The notes beneath the pieces were generated by a model. It worked only from the letters and a program-made list of their open reading frames with translations, ran no database searches and was not told where the DNA came from. The translations under genes were made by a program, and so were the position numbers. 64,000 nt of DNA, from the NCBI RefSeq assembly GCF_003837865.1, contig NZ_RQIS01000011.1:199755-263754 (forward strand), written 5' to 3'. Every line of letters begins with the position of its first letter. The stretch's first letter is position 1. This document shows, in pieces, positions 7,237 through 16,563 of this stretch. This DNA comes from Paraburkholderia dinghuensis (GTDB lineage Bacteria > Pseudomonadota > Gammaproteobacteria > Burkholderiales > Burkholderiaceae).

Positions 7237-9744
7237 GTGACTGTGCAAGTGAATTCATCGTCTAACCAGATGCCGGTCGTTAGAAATCCAGAGGATTTCG
7301 ACCGGAATTCGGGCAGCTTTTTTGAGCGGCTCGTATTTAATCATCGTCCGGTTGTGATTATCTTATGCGTGCTGGCAACCATTTTTCTGGGGTTTCATGC
7401 CTCCAGGTTGACCATTAACGCCAGCTTCGAAAAGACGATTCCGAGCTCGCATCCGTATATTCGCAACTACCTCGACAACGAAAAAGAGTTGCCGGGTCTT
7501 GGCAACACCGTGCGCATTGCCGTCGAAAACACGAATGGCGATATTTTCGATCCGCACTACCTTGACACACTGAAGAAGATCAACGACGCGGTGTACCTGA
7601 TTCCGGGCGTCGACCGCTCGTGGATGAAGTCACTCTGGATGCCGGTCGTCCGCTGGACCGAGGTGACGGAAGAGGGCTACAACGGCGGCCCTGTCATGCC
7701 GCCTGACTACAATGCGTCGCCCGATAGCGTGGCGGCGCTGCGCAGGAACGTTGCACGCGCCGGGGTGTTGGGCACGCTGGTGTCGAACGATCTCCATTCG
7801 AGCATGATTATTGTGCCGTTGCTCGAGACGGACGTGAGAACGGGGGCACCACTCGACTATCGCGCGTTCTCGCACGAACTTGAACGTACTATCCAGGCTC
7901 AGCAGTCATCGGGCGTGAAGGTGCATATCGTCGGTTTCGGCAAGCTGGTCGGCGACCTGATGGACGGTCTTGCCTACGTGGCGCGGTTCTTTGCCGTTTC
8001 AGCGGCCATCGCCACGCTGTTGATCTTCTGGTACACGCGTTGCGTGCGCAGCACGGTGCTGCTCGTCTCCATCTCGCTGCTGGGCGTGGTGTGGCTGCTC
8101 GGTCTCATGCATCTGGCGGGGTACGTTCTCGATCCGTACTCGATTCTCGTGCCGTTCCTGATTTTCGCGATTGGCCTGTCACATGGTGCCCAGAAAATGA
8201 ACGGCATCATGCAGGACGTGGCGCGGGGCACGCATAAGTATGTCGCCGCGCGCTACACGTTCCGGCGCCTGTTTCTTGCCGGATTGACTGCGCTATTGAC
8301 CAATGTAGTGGGCTTCGCCGTGCTGATGGTGATCGACATCCCGATCATCAAGAGCATGGCGTTGCAAACGAGCATCGGTGTGTTCGTGCTGATCGTCACC
8401 AAACTGATTCTGATTCCGGTGATGTTGTCTTACGTCGGGGTGAGCAAGAAAGCGGCCGCGCGACATGTCGACGATGCACAGGCGCCTAAGCGCCGCAAGA
8501 TAAATGAGCTGTGGGGCAAGCTCGACCGCTTTACGCAACGCCGCTGGGCAACTGCGACGGTCGCGGTTTTCGCCGTGATCGGCGTGGCCGGATTCATTGG
8601 CAGTCTGAATGTCAAGGTCGGCGATCTCGACCCCGGCGCGCCGGAGTTGCGCAAGTCATCCCGCTACAACCTGGATGATGCGTACATCACGGCGCACTAC
8701 GGTTTGTCGAGCGACCAGTTTGCGGTCATCGTCAAGACGCAACCCAACGCTTGCGCAAGCTGGGCCAACCTTGTCACCATGGACAATCTGGCCTGGTCGT
8801 TGCAGCAGTTGCCAGGTGTGCAGACCGTGGTGTCGCTGCCGGGAATCATCCGTCACGTTACCGCTGGGCAGTTCGACGGCAACGGCAAGTGGCAGACGAT
8901 CAGCCGCGATCAGGGGCTCGTCGATTCCGCCTATTCGGCGGCCTCGGTCGCGATGCCCGATGCGACGAATCAGGCGTGTTCGGTGGTGCCTATCGTCGCC
9001 TACCTAAGTGACCACAAGGCGGAGACGCTGACCCGGGTGCTCGATGCAGTTGTTGCGTTTGGCAAGAAGCACAACTCGGACGACGTGCAGTTCCTTCCGG
9101 CGGCGGGCTCGGCCGGCATAGAGGCGATCACGAACCTGGTCGTCAAATCTGCCAACCGTTCGGTATTGCTGATGCTGTATGGCGCCGTGATCGTGCTGTG
9201 CTTCATCACTTTCCGCAGCTGGCGCGCCGTGATCGTCGCGCTGGTGCCGCTCATCATTACGTCGGTGCTGTGCGAGGCGTTGATGGTCGCGCTGGGTATC
9301 GGCGTCAAGGTGGCGACCTTGCCGGTCACCGCGCTCGGTGTCGGCGTCGGGGTGGACTACGCGCTTTATCTGTTGAGCGTGCAGCTTGGGTTGCAACGAC
9401 GCGGCGTCAGTCTGGCCGAAGCCTATCGCAAGTCGGTGATGTTCACGGGCAAGGTGGTCGGTCTGATCGGATTTACGCTCGCGGCAGGCGTGATCACGTG
9501 GGCGTGGTCGCCGATCAAGTTCCAGGCCGATATGGGGATTCTGCTGGCCTTCATGTTTATCTGGAACATGGTCGGCGCAGTTGTCCTGATCCCTGCGCTC
9601 TCGCATTTTCTGCTTCCCGACGGACTGTGGGCGCGCAGCGCCGGAGAACAGTCGACTACCGGGCCGAATCAAACGCTGGAGCGCACCCGCAAGGCGGATG
9701 ATCGACCTGCGGATCGCACCGCCCGCCTGCGTAGTGCGCGTTGA
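7237..9744 (+). CDS. RND/MMPL-family inner-membrane transporter
   Basis: A 835-residue RND superfamily protein. GTG at 7237 is chosen because AAAGGA lies 7 bases before it; TTG 7231 is too close and the upstream open frame overlaps the previous gene. It shows a first transmembrane helix at about residues 33-53, a periplasmic loop, five helices at about 240-400 (with GLSHGAQKMNG), a second loop, and five helices at about 650-800 with GVGVDYALYLL carrying the likely proton-relay aspartate. The 12-helix, two-loop plan fits MMPL/hopanoid-type lipid transporters rather than drug pumps of about 1040 residues. No periplasmic adaptor gene is nearby; DUF1329 and the propeller may fill that place. Confidence 0.87.
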   Translation: MTVQVNSSSNQMPVVRNPEDFDRNSGSFFERLVFNHRPVVIILCVLATIFLGFHASRLTINASFEKTIPSSHPYIRNYLDNEKELPGLGNTVRIAVENTNGDIFDPHYLDTLKKINDAVYLIPGVDRSWMKSLWMPVVRWTEVTEEGYNGGPVMPPDYNASPDSVAALRRNVARAGVLGTLVSNDLHSSMIIVPLLETDVRTGAPLDYRAFSHELERTIQAQQSSGVKVHIVGFGKLVGDLMDGLAYVARFFAVSAAIATLLIFWYTRCVRSTVLLVSISLLGVVWLLGLMHLAGYVLDPYSILVPFLIFAIGLSHGAQKMNGIMQDVARGTHKYVAARYTFRRLFLAGLTALLTNVVGFAVLMVIDIPIIKSMALQTSIGVFVLIVTKLILIPVMLSYVGVSKKAAARHVDDAQAPKRRKINELWGKLDRFTQRRWATATVAVFAVIGVAGFIGSLNVKVGDLDPGAPELRKSSRYNLDDAYITAHYGLSSDQFAVIVKTQPNACASWANLVTMDNLAWSLQQLPGVQTVVSLPGIIRHVTAGQFDGNGKWQTISRDQGLVDSAYSAASVAMPDATNQACSVVPIVAYLSDHKAETLTRVLDAVVAFGKKHNSDDVQFLPAAGSAGIEAITNLVVKSANRSVLLMLYGAVIVLCFITFRSWRAVIVALVPLIITSVLCEALMVALGIGVKVATLPVTALGVGVGVDYALYLLSVQLGLQRRGVSLAEAYRKSVMFTGKVVGLIGFTLAAGVITWAWSPIKFQADMGILLAFMFIWNMVGAVVLIPALSHFLLPDGLWARSAGEQSTTGPNQTLERTRKADDRPADRTARLRSAR

Positions 9745-9756
9745 GTCAGTGAAATG

Positions 9757-9790
9757 TCGCCGGCGGCTGCGTGAGCATGCGCGCCGGCGA
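9757..9790. terminator. inverted repeat between convergent genes
   Basis: TCGCCGGCG / CGCCGGCGA, 9-bp perfect stem with a 16-base loop, placed between the stop of the RND gene and the stop of the convergent GntR gene. There is no clear T-run, so function as a terminator is uncertain. Confidence 0.4.
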
Positions 9791-9797
9791 TTCCGCG

Positions 9798-10673
9798 TCA
9801 GTCCCCGGCGGTGACCGCATGCGTCACGTCCGCGTCGCGTCGGGCCCTGGACGCGACAGGCTTCCAGCGAGCCAGTTCGGCCATATGGGCGCGCACGAAA
9901 AGTCTCGCCATATCGGCATCGCCAAGGCGCACCGCTTCGGCGAGCTTGCGATGAAATTCCGCGTAGGACCGCGCGCGATCGCGCGTGAGGCCGACATTGC
10001 CGAAGCGCGGATCTCGCACGAGATCGCGCATCACGCTCAGCATCAAGGCAACGGCGGGGTTGCCGCAAATGTCCCCAAGCAGCCTCTCGAATTCGAGCAC
10101 CACGCGCATCTGAAGCCGTTCATCATCGAGTTCCTCGAAACCGTCGTGTGACTGCACAAAGTCGGTGAGACGGCTGCGCGTCGCCTCGTTGGCTGTGCCC
10201 GCCGCGAGAGCGGCAGCTTCGATGACGAGCGGTCCAAAGGCATTGTGAATCTGCTGAAGTGTCGTTCCCTGCGAATTCAGATAGATCGCCGCCATGCGTG
10301 AGACGGCACGCGCCGACGGTGCTTGTGCGAAGAATCCTCCTCCGCTGCCGCGCTTGATCTTCAGGAGCTGTTCATGCTCGAGCAGGCGGGCGGCTTGCCG
10401 AAAGGTGGGGCGGCTGATGCCGAGCGTGGCGATCAGCTCGTCTTCCGATCCAAGGAACGGATTGTCGTGGGGCACCGACAGGATCTTTTTTCGCAGCGCT
10501 TCAACTGCGCGCTGAACTAGCGGAGCGCCTTCATCGGCGTGGCCGACAGGTGGCCTTGAGATCTTTTCAGCGGGAATTGCCGTTTCGCGCGCTTGCGCCG
10601 TACGGTCGCCGGTGGGGGATTTGCGCAGCGAATCGGCGCGGGGCCGAGGGCGGCTTTTCGTAGGCGTGCTCAT
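9798..10673 (-). CDS. GntR-family regulator with FCD domain
   Basis: A 291-residue transcription regulator. After a long basic N-terminal tail (residues 1-48) comes a winged helix (about 50-120) with ELIATLGISRPTFRQAARLLEHEQLLKIKRG, then an all-helical FCD ligand domain (about 140-265). FCD members usually bind small organic acids or acyl-CoAs and repress catabolic genes. The tail is longer than in typical FadR-type members of about 230-250 residues. It lies at the end of the acyl-CoA synthetase-hydratase unit but is 259 bp away from it, with a GATACC element just upstream, so it is probably transcribed alone. Confidence 0.85.
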   Translation of the reverse strand: MSTPTKSRPRPRADSLRKSPTGDRTAQARETAIPAEKISRPPVGHADEGAPLVQRAVEALRKKILSVPHDNPFLGSEDELIATLGISRPTFRQAARLLEHEQLLKIKRGSGGGFFAQAPSARAVSRMAAIYLNSQGTTLQQIHNAFGPLVIEAAALAAGTANEATRSRLTDFVQSHDGFEELDDERLQMRVVLEFERLLGDICGNPAVALMLSVMRDLVRDPRFGNVGLTRDRARSYAEFHRKLAEAVRLGDADMARLFVRAHMAELARWKPVASRARRDADVTHAVTAGD

Positions 10674-10733
10674 AGCTGCAAGCGAGGTTTAACCTGTTCT
10701 GTGGGACTGGTCATACTAGCACAGGCCCTCATT

Positions 10734-10750
10734 AAGATACCTGTTTGAAC
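10734..10750 (+). promoter_or_regulatory. GATACC-type element upstream of GntR gene
   Basis: AAGATACCTGTTTGAAC lies 61 bp before the start of the GntR gene (minus strand). Related sequences around GATACC occur at 13968, 26479, 26542, 57785 and 57915, always in promoter-type gaps. Autoregulation by this GntR protein is a guess from position. Confidence 0.35.
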
Positions 10751-10932
10751 TTGCGAGACGAACCGTCGCACATGTCCTGCGCGGCGCACTTCGCCAGGGA
10801 AGACGGGACGATTGATGGGACGCTGACACCGGGGCAGCCGGTATTCGGAGAGGAGCCTGATCTGCGTCGATGCGCTGTCGGGTGCGGCGGGTTGCCGGCT
10901 ACGCGTGGTCGTGCGTAGCCGGAGCTGGGCAG

Positions 10933-11757
10933 TCAGCGGCCGGTCCAGCGCGGCGCGCGTTTTTCGAGGAAAGCGCGGGGCCCTTCCTTTGCATCTTCGG
11001 TACGGATGATGCGCTGGGCCCACGCTTCGGTCATTTTCCACAATTCGCCTTCACCCAGTTGGGTGGCGGCGCGTACGATGTCGAGTGAAGCCCGCACCGA
11101 TATCGGCGCGTTTTTCACGATCTCACTAGCAAGACGTATCGCTTCGTCCAGCACGGCGTCGTCGGCGACGACCCGGTTGATCAGTCCGTGCGCGAGGGCG
11201 AAGGCAGAGTCGATGGAGCGCCCGGTGCTCACCAGTTCATTGGCTATCGCGCGCGGCAGGATCTGTGCGACGCGAAACGCGCCGCCTGCCGCGGCCAGCA
11301 CGCCGATCTTCACTTCCGGAAGGCCGAAGCTCGCACTCTGGCCCGCGACGACCATATCGCAGGCCAGCACCAGTTCGAACCCGCCACCAAGCGCTTTACC
11401 GCGCACGGCGGCAATCCACGGCTTTTTGCGCTCAGCCTTGACGAAACCGGCGAACCCGCCGTTTGGCGTCGAAAGTCCCGAAGCCCCCGCACGCGAACTG
11501 CTCACCTCTCTCAGATCCGCTCCCGCGCTGAATACATCGGCGCTGCTGCTGGCGAGAATCGCGACGCGAATCTCCGGATCCGCTTCGATTTGCATGCGGA
11601 TGGTGTCGATGGCGCGCGCGACGTCGCCGTTAATTGCATTGCGCGCTTGAGGACGATTCAGCGTGACAACGGCGATGTGTTCGCCAACGCGCTCGTAGCG
11701 CACGACTTCTTCGCGTTCGGGCAGGCCTGTTCCTGTATCCGTCGTGGCGTCTTTCAC
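10933..11757 (-). CDS. enoyl-CoA hydratase/isomerase (crotonase) family
   Basis: A 274-residue crotonase. The GTG at 11757 overlaps the stop of the upstream synthetase gene in a GTGA and has GGAGG before it. The oxyanion-hole segment (SSSADVFSAGADLREV) and the KALGGGFELVLACD and FGLPEVKIG motifs are present, so both catalytic glutamates of classical hydratases are kept. It should hydrate a 2-enoyl-CoA. Translational coupling with the acyl-CoA synthetase links the two steps: activation and hydration of the same substrate family. Confidence 0.88.
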   Translation of the reverse strand: MKDATTDTGTGLPEREEVVRYERVGEHIAVVTLNRPQARNAINGDVARAIDTIRMQIEADPEIRVAILASSSADVFSAGADLREVSSSRAGASGLSTPNGGFAGFVKAERKKPWIAAVRGKALGGGFELVLACDMVVAGQSASFGLPEVKIGVLAAAGGAFRVAQILPRAIANELVSTGRSIDSAFALAHGLINRVVADDAVLDEAIRLASEIVKNAPISVRASLDIVRAATQLGEGELWKMTEAWAQRIIRTEDAKEGPRAFLEKRAPRWTGR

Positions 11758-13895
11758 TGGGAGGCATCCTCCCAAACGCACAGGCCGTCGAGCGCCTCGA
11801 CCTTGTCGCCCGACACCAGCAACGGATTGATTTCGAGCGACGCGAGTTGCGGGCCGAGCGCCAGCGCGGCGTCGCCGATCCGTGCGATGGTTTGTGCGAG
11901 TGTGTCGAGGTCGGCTGCCGGCGTGCCACGGAACCCTTGCAGAATTTTTGCAGCGCGCAGGCTGCCGAGCATGTCCTTGACGTCGCCGGGCGTAACGGGC
12001 AGGGCGCGTACGGCCGTGTCGGCCAACACTTCGACCCACACACCGCCGAGCCCGACGGCGATCACGGGTCCCCAGTGCGGATCGCGCGCCGTGCCGACGA
12101 ACAATTCGATACCGCCGCTGCGCATCGGCGACACGATGACGCCGTCGATTTTCGCGTTCGGGCAGTTTTTTCGCACCGCCGTGTCGATGTCGGTGTAGGC
12201 CTGCGCCACCGCATCGTCGCCGATGACGCCGAGCTTGACACCCCCAACCTCGGTTTTGTGTGCGATGTCAGCCGAGAGGACTTTCATCGCCACCTTGCCG
12301 CCCGCCGAGCGCGCGAAGCTGACGGCTTCCTGCGCGGAGCGCGCGACGTGCGCGGGAATGACAGGCACGCGCTGATCGCGCAGGAATTCGAGCACCTCAC
12401 GCTCGGAGCGCGGGCGCTGGCCCGTTGCCGCCTGCGTCTCGCTCGCCGGTCGCGCGCGACGCTCGCCGGCCTCGAAGCGGGCGAGACATTCGGACCACTG
12501 AACATGCCCGGCAATCGCGCGCACGGTCAGCGGAATACCCGCGCAGACACCGGACAATCCGGCTTCGGTCGCGACCTCGCGCAACGTTTCGGTCATCGGT
12601 TGGGCGGTCATCGAAACAACGACGCCGGGCGTTTCGCACAACGCAAGGCCGCGGCCCATCGCCAGCACGTTCTCGCGCAGGCCCCTCAGTTCATCCGGTG
12701 TGCCGGGCAACTGATTCAGGACGACGACGAGGCCGACGTTTTCATCGCGCGCGACGACCGGCAGCGTGGTTTCCCAGAGTTGAGGCGCACGGAACACAGC
12801 ACCGGTGATATCGAGCGGATTGAGATCGGAGGCAAAGTCCGGCAACACCTGCTTGAGGGCCGCGCGCGTTGCGTCGCTGAAAGGCGTGATCGAGACACCG
12901 CATTCGGCGGCGCGATCGGCAAACATGCCGCATCCGCCACCGGAAATCGACACGACACCCACGCCGCTTTTTTTCAGCGGCGGCACGCGCGACAGCAGAT
13001 CGCTCGTTGCGACGAGTTCTTCGATCGAATCGACGCGCACGATGCCGTATTGCGTGCACACTGCATCGAATACGCGATCGTCGCCGACCAGTGAGCCGGT
13101 ATGCGCCTGTGCCACTTGTGCGCTGATTTCACTCTTGCCGACCTTCAGGATGACGATCGGCTTGCGCGCGGCGAGCGCGCGCAGTGCCACGTCTCGAAAC
13201 GCCTGGGGATCGCGGATCGATTCGGAGAACACCGTGATGACGCGCGTGCCGGGATCGTCGACGAGATAGTCCATCACGTCAGTCAATGCGATCTGTGCCT
13301 CGTTGCCGGTCGCTGCGACCAGACTCAGCCCGACGCCCTGCTGGTGCATGACCTTGGAAATTTCGGCAACTACCGCGCCACTTTGCGAGACAAGGCCGAT
13401 CGTGCCGTCGATCAGCGGCAGGCGGGTCGGGATCGAGGTCGCGACCAGTCTTGCGGCGATGTTCGCAAAGCCGAGTGAATTCGGGCCTTGCAGCGTGATG
13501 CCGCGCGCATTGGCCAGATCCAGCAGCTGCTGCTGAAGGAGCGCTCCCGACTCGCCAGTCTCGGCAAACCCGGACGTCAGGATGTTGACGTGCTTGATAC
13601 CAGCGTCGGCTGCGTCGGTCAGCGCTTCAAGCGTCGCTTCGGCTGGCACGAACAGGTAGGCGAAATCGACTGGTTCAGGGATGTCCTTGCACGACTTGAA
13701 GCCGGGAAAGCCGTGTGCGTCGACGCCGCCGCGGTTGACCGCGAACACTTTGCCGGCGTAGCCGTAGGCACGGAATTTAGCCGCCACGCCGTGCGACCAC
13801 GCGGACTTTTCGGAGGCGCCGACCAACGCCACGCTTCGCGGACTGAAGAAGGCCTTGAGATCTCGCCGAGGTTGGGCAATGGTTGCAGCGGTCAA
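11754..13895 (-). CDS. NDP-forming acyl-CoA synthetase (ACD-type, fused alpha-beta)
   Basis: A 713-residue protein. TTG at 13895 is the best start (AGGAG six bases before; the open frame upstream to 13985 lacks a site). Order: CoA-binding Rossmann domain (about 10-135, SVALVGAS), succinyl-CoA-ligase-like domains (about 150-290 and 300-455; GLVSQSGAVVAEI, then AQAHTGSLVGDD with the likely phospho-histidine), and an ATP-grasp domain (about 485-710; GGKVAMKVLSADIAHKTEVGGV). The family makes acyl-CoA from acid, ATP and CoA through a phospho-histidine, giving ADP. It differs from the AMP-forming ligases further on. The downstream hydratase overlaps by 4 bases. Confidence 0.9.
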   Translation of the reverse strand: MTAATIAQPRRDLKAFFSPRSVALVGASEKSAWSHGVAAKFRAYGYAGKVFAVNRGGVDAHGFPGFKSCKDIPEPVDFAYLFVPAEATLEALTDAADAGIKHVNILTSGFAETGESGALLQQQLLDLANARGITLQGPNSLGFANIAARLVATSIPTRLPLIDGTIGLVSQSGAVVAEISKVMHQQGVGLSLVAATGNEAQIALTDVMDYLVDDPGTRVITVFSESIRDPQAFRDVALRALAARKPIVILKVGKSEISAQVAQAHTGSLVGDDRVFDAVCTQYGIVRVDSIEELVATSDLLSRVPPLKKSGVGVVSISGGGCGMFADRAAECGVSITPFSDATRAALKQVLPDFASDLNPLDITGAVFRAPQLWETTLPVVARDENVGLVVVLNQLPGTPDELRGLRENVLAMGRGLALCETPGVVVSMTAQPMTETLREVATEAGLSGVCAGIPLTVRAIAGHVQWSECLARFEAGERRARPASETQAATGQRPRSEREVLEFLRDQRVPVIPAHVARSAQEAVSFARSAGGKVAMKVLSADIAHKTEVGGVKLGVIGDDAVAQAYTDIDTAVRKNCPNAKIDGVIVSPMRSGGIELFVGTARDPHWGPVIAVGLGGVWVEVLADTAVRALPVTPGDVKDMLGSLRAAKILQGFRGTPAADLDTLAQTIARIGDAALALGPQLASLEINPLLVSGDKVEALDGLCVWEDASQ

Positions 13896-13967
13896 GATGT
13901 GTCTCCTGCAAATACGTTGGTGTGATTTGAATTTGAAGTCGCGTGGGTCGCAAGGGGGCGCCACGCG

Positions 13968-13980
13968 AAGATACCTTGAA
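13968..13980 (+). promoter_or_regulatory. GATACC-type element
   Basis: AAGATACCTTGAA lies only 8 bp from TAATGAT site 3, in the gap between the divergent synthetase and DUF2889 genes. This is the one place where both element types occur together. Confidence 0.35.
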
Positions 13981-13987
13981 AACATAT

Positions 13988-14005
13988 TAATGATTTACAT
14001 TATTC
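13988..14005 (+). promoter_or_regulatory. TAATGAT-N7-ATTA element, site 3
   Basis: TAATGAT, seven bases TTACATT, then ATTC (3 of 4 in the second half). It sits in the 185-bp divergent gap between the NDP-forming synthetase (minus) and the first DUF2889 gene (plus). The 15 bases TTAATGATTTACATT recur exactly at site 6 on the other strand. Confidence 0.5.
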
Positions 14006-14080
14006 TTTGCAAGGCATACTGTCTTGTACAGTAGTGGTCCGCCAACGCGGCGAGTCTGCAATTTCACCACGAGACTATAG

Positions 14081-14866
14081 ATGACCCTTGCCCGAAAAGC
14101 CTCTCCCGAGGGCCGCCTGCGGCGCCTGATCGACTTGCAACGCTGGGACGAAAACACGGTCGTCGGATGGGTCGAGGACGATTTCCATCACTTCGGCGTG
14201 ACGATCGAGCACGCAGAAGGGCGCGTGCGGGCCGTGCGCGTGGCGACCGTGCGGTATCCATGGGCCACCTGCGCGGAGGTCGACGCGCCGTTGCAGGCGC
14301 TCGTTGGCTGCGCGGTGCCACGGCGCGCGTCGGACATCGGCGCGCTGGTCGACATGCGCGCGCAATGCACGCATGTTTTCGATCTGAGCGGCCTCGTTCT
14401 CGCTCACATTTCCCGCGCCGAGGCGCACCGGCGATACGAAGTGCTGGTGAGCGACCCGGACGTTCTTCGTTGGGAGGGCGCGTACCAACCGGTGTTCGGT
14501 CCGCTGCGCGCGGAACTCATTCAGGATGGCGCACAGGTCATGTACTGGGACGTTGCGGAAAACCTTATCAAGGCGCCCGCGCAGTTTGCCGGACAGTCTT
14601 TGGGCGGGGGATTTCGTGCATGGACCGAGAGCATGGATGAGGCATCGGCCGAATACGCGACGATTCTGCGCCGCGCCATCTTGGTCGCGGGCGGTCGTGC
14701 GATCGACCATGACCGGATTGCTACTGCGGCCGCTATGCATCAGCCCGCACTCTGTCATTCATTTCAGCCGGAACGGCGTGAAGTGGCCGTTCGCGTGGTG
14801 GGGCAAAAGCGTGACTACGCCGCGTCGGGGCGCGACATGTTGAGCGAGCTGGGAAAGAAGCCATGA
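14081..14866 (+). CDS. DUF2889 family protein, copy 1
   Basis: A 261-residue protein of the DUF2889 kind. The N-terminal half has the family pattern: WVEDDFHHFGVTIEHAEGRV, RYPWATCAEVDAPLQALVG and QCTHVFDLSGLVLAHISR, with a conserved Cys-Thr-His. The C-terminal half (about 130-250) contains VLRWEGAYQPVFGP and ends in CHSFQPERREVAVRVVGQKRD. No signal peptide or membrane segment is seen. The family has no established function. A second, more distant member is at 62323. Its promoter region is shared with the NDP-forming synthetase. Confidence 0.72.
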   Translation: MTLARKASPEGRLRRLIDLQRWDENTVVGWVEDDFHHFGVTIEHAEGRVRAVRVATVRYPWATCAEVDAPLQALVGCAVPRRASDIGALVDMRAQCTHVFDLSGLVLAHISRAEAHRRYEVLVSDPDVLRWEGAYQPVFGPLRAELIQDGAQVMYWDVAENLIKAPAQFAGQSLGGGFRAWTESMDEASAEYATILRRAILVAGGRAIDHDRIATAAAMHQPALCHSFQPERREVAVRVVGQKRDYAASGRDMLSELGKKP

Positions 14867-14946
14867 GCGGCGAGTGCGGGTGTGGTTCTTATCCGCAAGA
14901 TCGCAAGCATTAACTCGACCCTTGCTCGTGTCAACAGTGTTGCTGC

Positions 14947-16563
14947 TCACTCCATCGCGACGTGGACATCGGTTGCTGAAGCGGCACCGGAGTTGGCCGG
15001 CCGGATCAGCGCGAGCAGCGGAATCACGAGCAACGTCACCATGAACATCAGCTTGAAATCGTCGAGATAGGCCGTCATCACGGCTTGTCGCGTTACCTGC
15101 TCGTTCAATAGCCAGATCGCGGCCGGAGAATGCAGATCGACCTGATTCTGCACCACGGCGTCGAACACGGACAAATGGCCGGCGAGCGAAGCGTGCGCGA
15201 TCTGCGTATTGCGCGTGGCGAAGGTCTGCACGACCGCGATGCCGATACTGCTGCCGATGCTGCGCATCAGGCTATAGATCGCGGTACCGTCGTGTCGCAG
15301 TGTGCCGGGCAGCGTGGAGAACGTCATGGTGCTGAGCGGCACGAATACGAGGCCGAGGCCGAAACCCTGGATCACGCCTGGCCAGATGATGTTCGACTCG
15401 GCGAGCACGAGCGTGTAATGCATCATCTGCCAAAGCGCTAGCGCTGAAATCGTGAAACCGGTCACCAGCAGCAGGCGTACATCGACACGGCCGATCAGAC
15501 GGCTCACGAGCTGCATCGCGATCAAGGTGCCGATACCGCTGGGCGCGCTGACGAGGCCCGCGTTCAACGCGTTGTAGCCCATCAGGGATTGCAGCATCGG
15601 CGGCAGCAGTGCGCGCGTTGCGTACAACACTGCGCCGACGACAAAGACGAAAAAAAGTCCTGTCACAAAATTGCCGTCTTTGAGTAGCTCACGACGAAAA
15701 AAAGAACAGTGGCCAGCGGTTTTCGTGTGCACGACAAAGAACGCCATCGCGATGACGGCAATCAGCGTTTCGATACGGATCTCGATCGAGTTGAACCAGT
15801 CCAGTTGCTCGCCGCGATCGAGCAACGCCTGCAGCGCGCCGAGCGCGAGGCTGAGCGCCACAAAGCCGAAGAAGTCGAGACTTTGGTCTGGTTTGCGCGT
15901 GTTCTTCGGCAGATAGGTGCAGGCGCCGAAAAGTGCCACAGCACCGACGGGCAGATTGATGAAGAACACCCAGCGCCAGTCGAGGCTTTCGGTGAGCCAG
16001 CCGCCGAGCGTGGGGCCGAGGATCGGGCCAACCATGACACCCATGCCCCAGACTGCCATCGCTCGGCCCTGTCGGTCGGGGGGGTTAATGTCGAGCAGAG
16101 TCGATTGGGAGAGCGGTATAAGCGATGCGCCGAACACGCCCTGCAGCAGCCGCGCAATGACCATCTGCGGCAAAGACTGCGCGATGCCGCATAGGCCCGA
16201 GGCGATCGTGAAGCCGATGATCGAGGCCGCGAGCAGATGCTTGACGCCGAAGCGGGCCGCCAGCCAGCTTGTCAGCGGCATCGTAATCGCTGCTGCAACA
16301 ATGTATGAGGTCAGCACCCACGTGATCTCGTCCTGCGAGGCCGACAGCGCGCCTTGCATGTGGGGCAGCGCGACATTGGCGATCGTGCTGTCCAGTGACT
16401 GCATCAGTGTCGCGAGCATGATCGACAGCGTGATCATTGGTCGGTTCATGACCGCCGTGGCGGGCGTGCCAGGCGGCGCGGGAACATCGGCCGGGATGGC
16501 CGTGACGGCGGCCCTGGAGGGAAGCGCCTCTGGCTGCTCGATGAGCCGCAGGTCTTCCGCCAT
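14947..16563 (-). CDS. MFS transporter, DHA2 (EmrB/QacA) family, 14 helices
   Basis: A 538-residue drug/proton antiporter-type MFS protein. After a hydrophilic N-terminus (1-40) come about 14 hydrophobic helices. Typical motifs: LDSTIANVALPHMQ in helix 1 (motif D1), WLAARFGVKH (motif A region), LLQGVFGASLIPLSQ, and GPILGPTLGGWLTESLDWRWVFFINLPVG (motif C). The start codon overlaps the stop of the AraC gene (TAATG), so it is translationally coupled to its likely regulator. No membrane-fusion partner gene is nearby. Efflux of a toxic intermediate or substrate is the likely job; uptake is not excluded. Confidence 0.9.
   Translation of the reverse strand: MAEDLRLIEQPEALPSRAAVTAIPADVPAPPGTPATAVMNRPMITLSIMLATLMQSLDSTIANVALPHMQGALSASQDEITWVLTSYIVAAAITMPLTSWLAARFGVKHLLAASIIGFTIASGLCGIAQSLPQMVIARLLQGVFGASLIPLSQSTLLDINPPDRQGRAMAVWGMGVMVGPILGPTLGGWLTESLDWRWVFFINLPVGAVALFGACTYLPKNTRKPDQSLDFFGFVALSLALGALQALLDRGEQLDWFNSIEIRIETLIAVIAMAFFVVHTKTAGHCSFFRRELLKDGNFVTGLFFVFVVGAVLYATRALLPPMLQSLMGYNALNAGLVSAPSGIGTLIAMQLVSRLIGRVDVRLLLVTGFTISALALWQMMHYTLVLAESNIIWPGVIQGFGLGLVFVPLSTMTFSTLPGTLRHDGTAIYSLMRSIGSSIGIAVVQTFATRNTQIAHASLAGHLSVFDAVVQNQVDLHSPAAIWLLNEQVTRQAVMTAYLDDFKLMFMVTLLVIPLLALIRPANSGAASATDVHVAME

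Noticed and set aside
11847..13094. 415-codon plus-strand open frame
   Set aside because: Opposite the NDP-forming acyl-CoA synthetase, whose domains are unmistakable.
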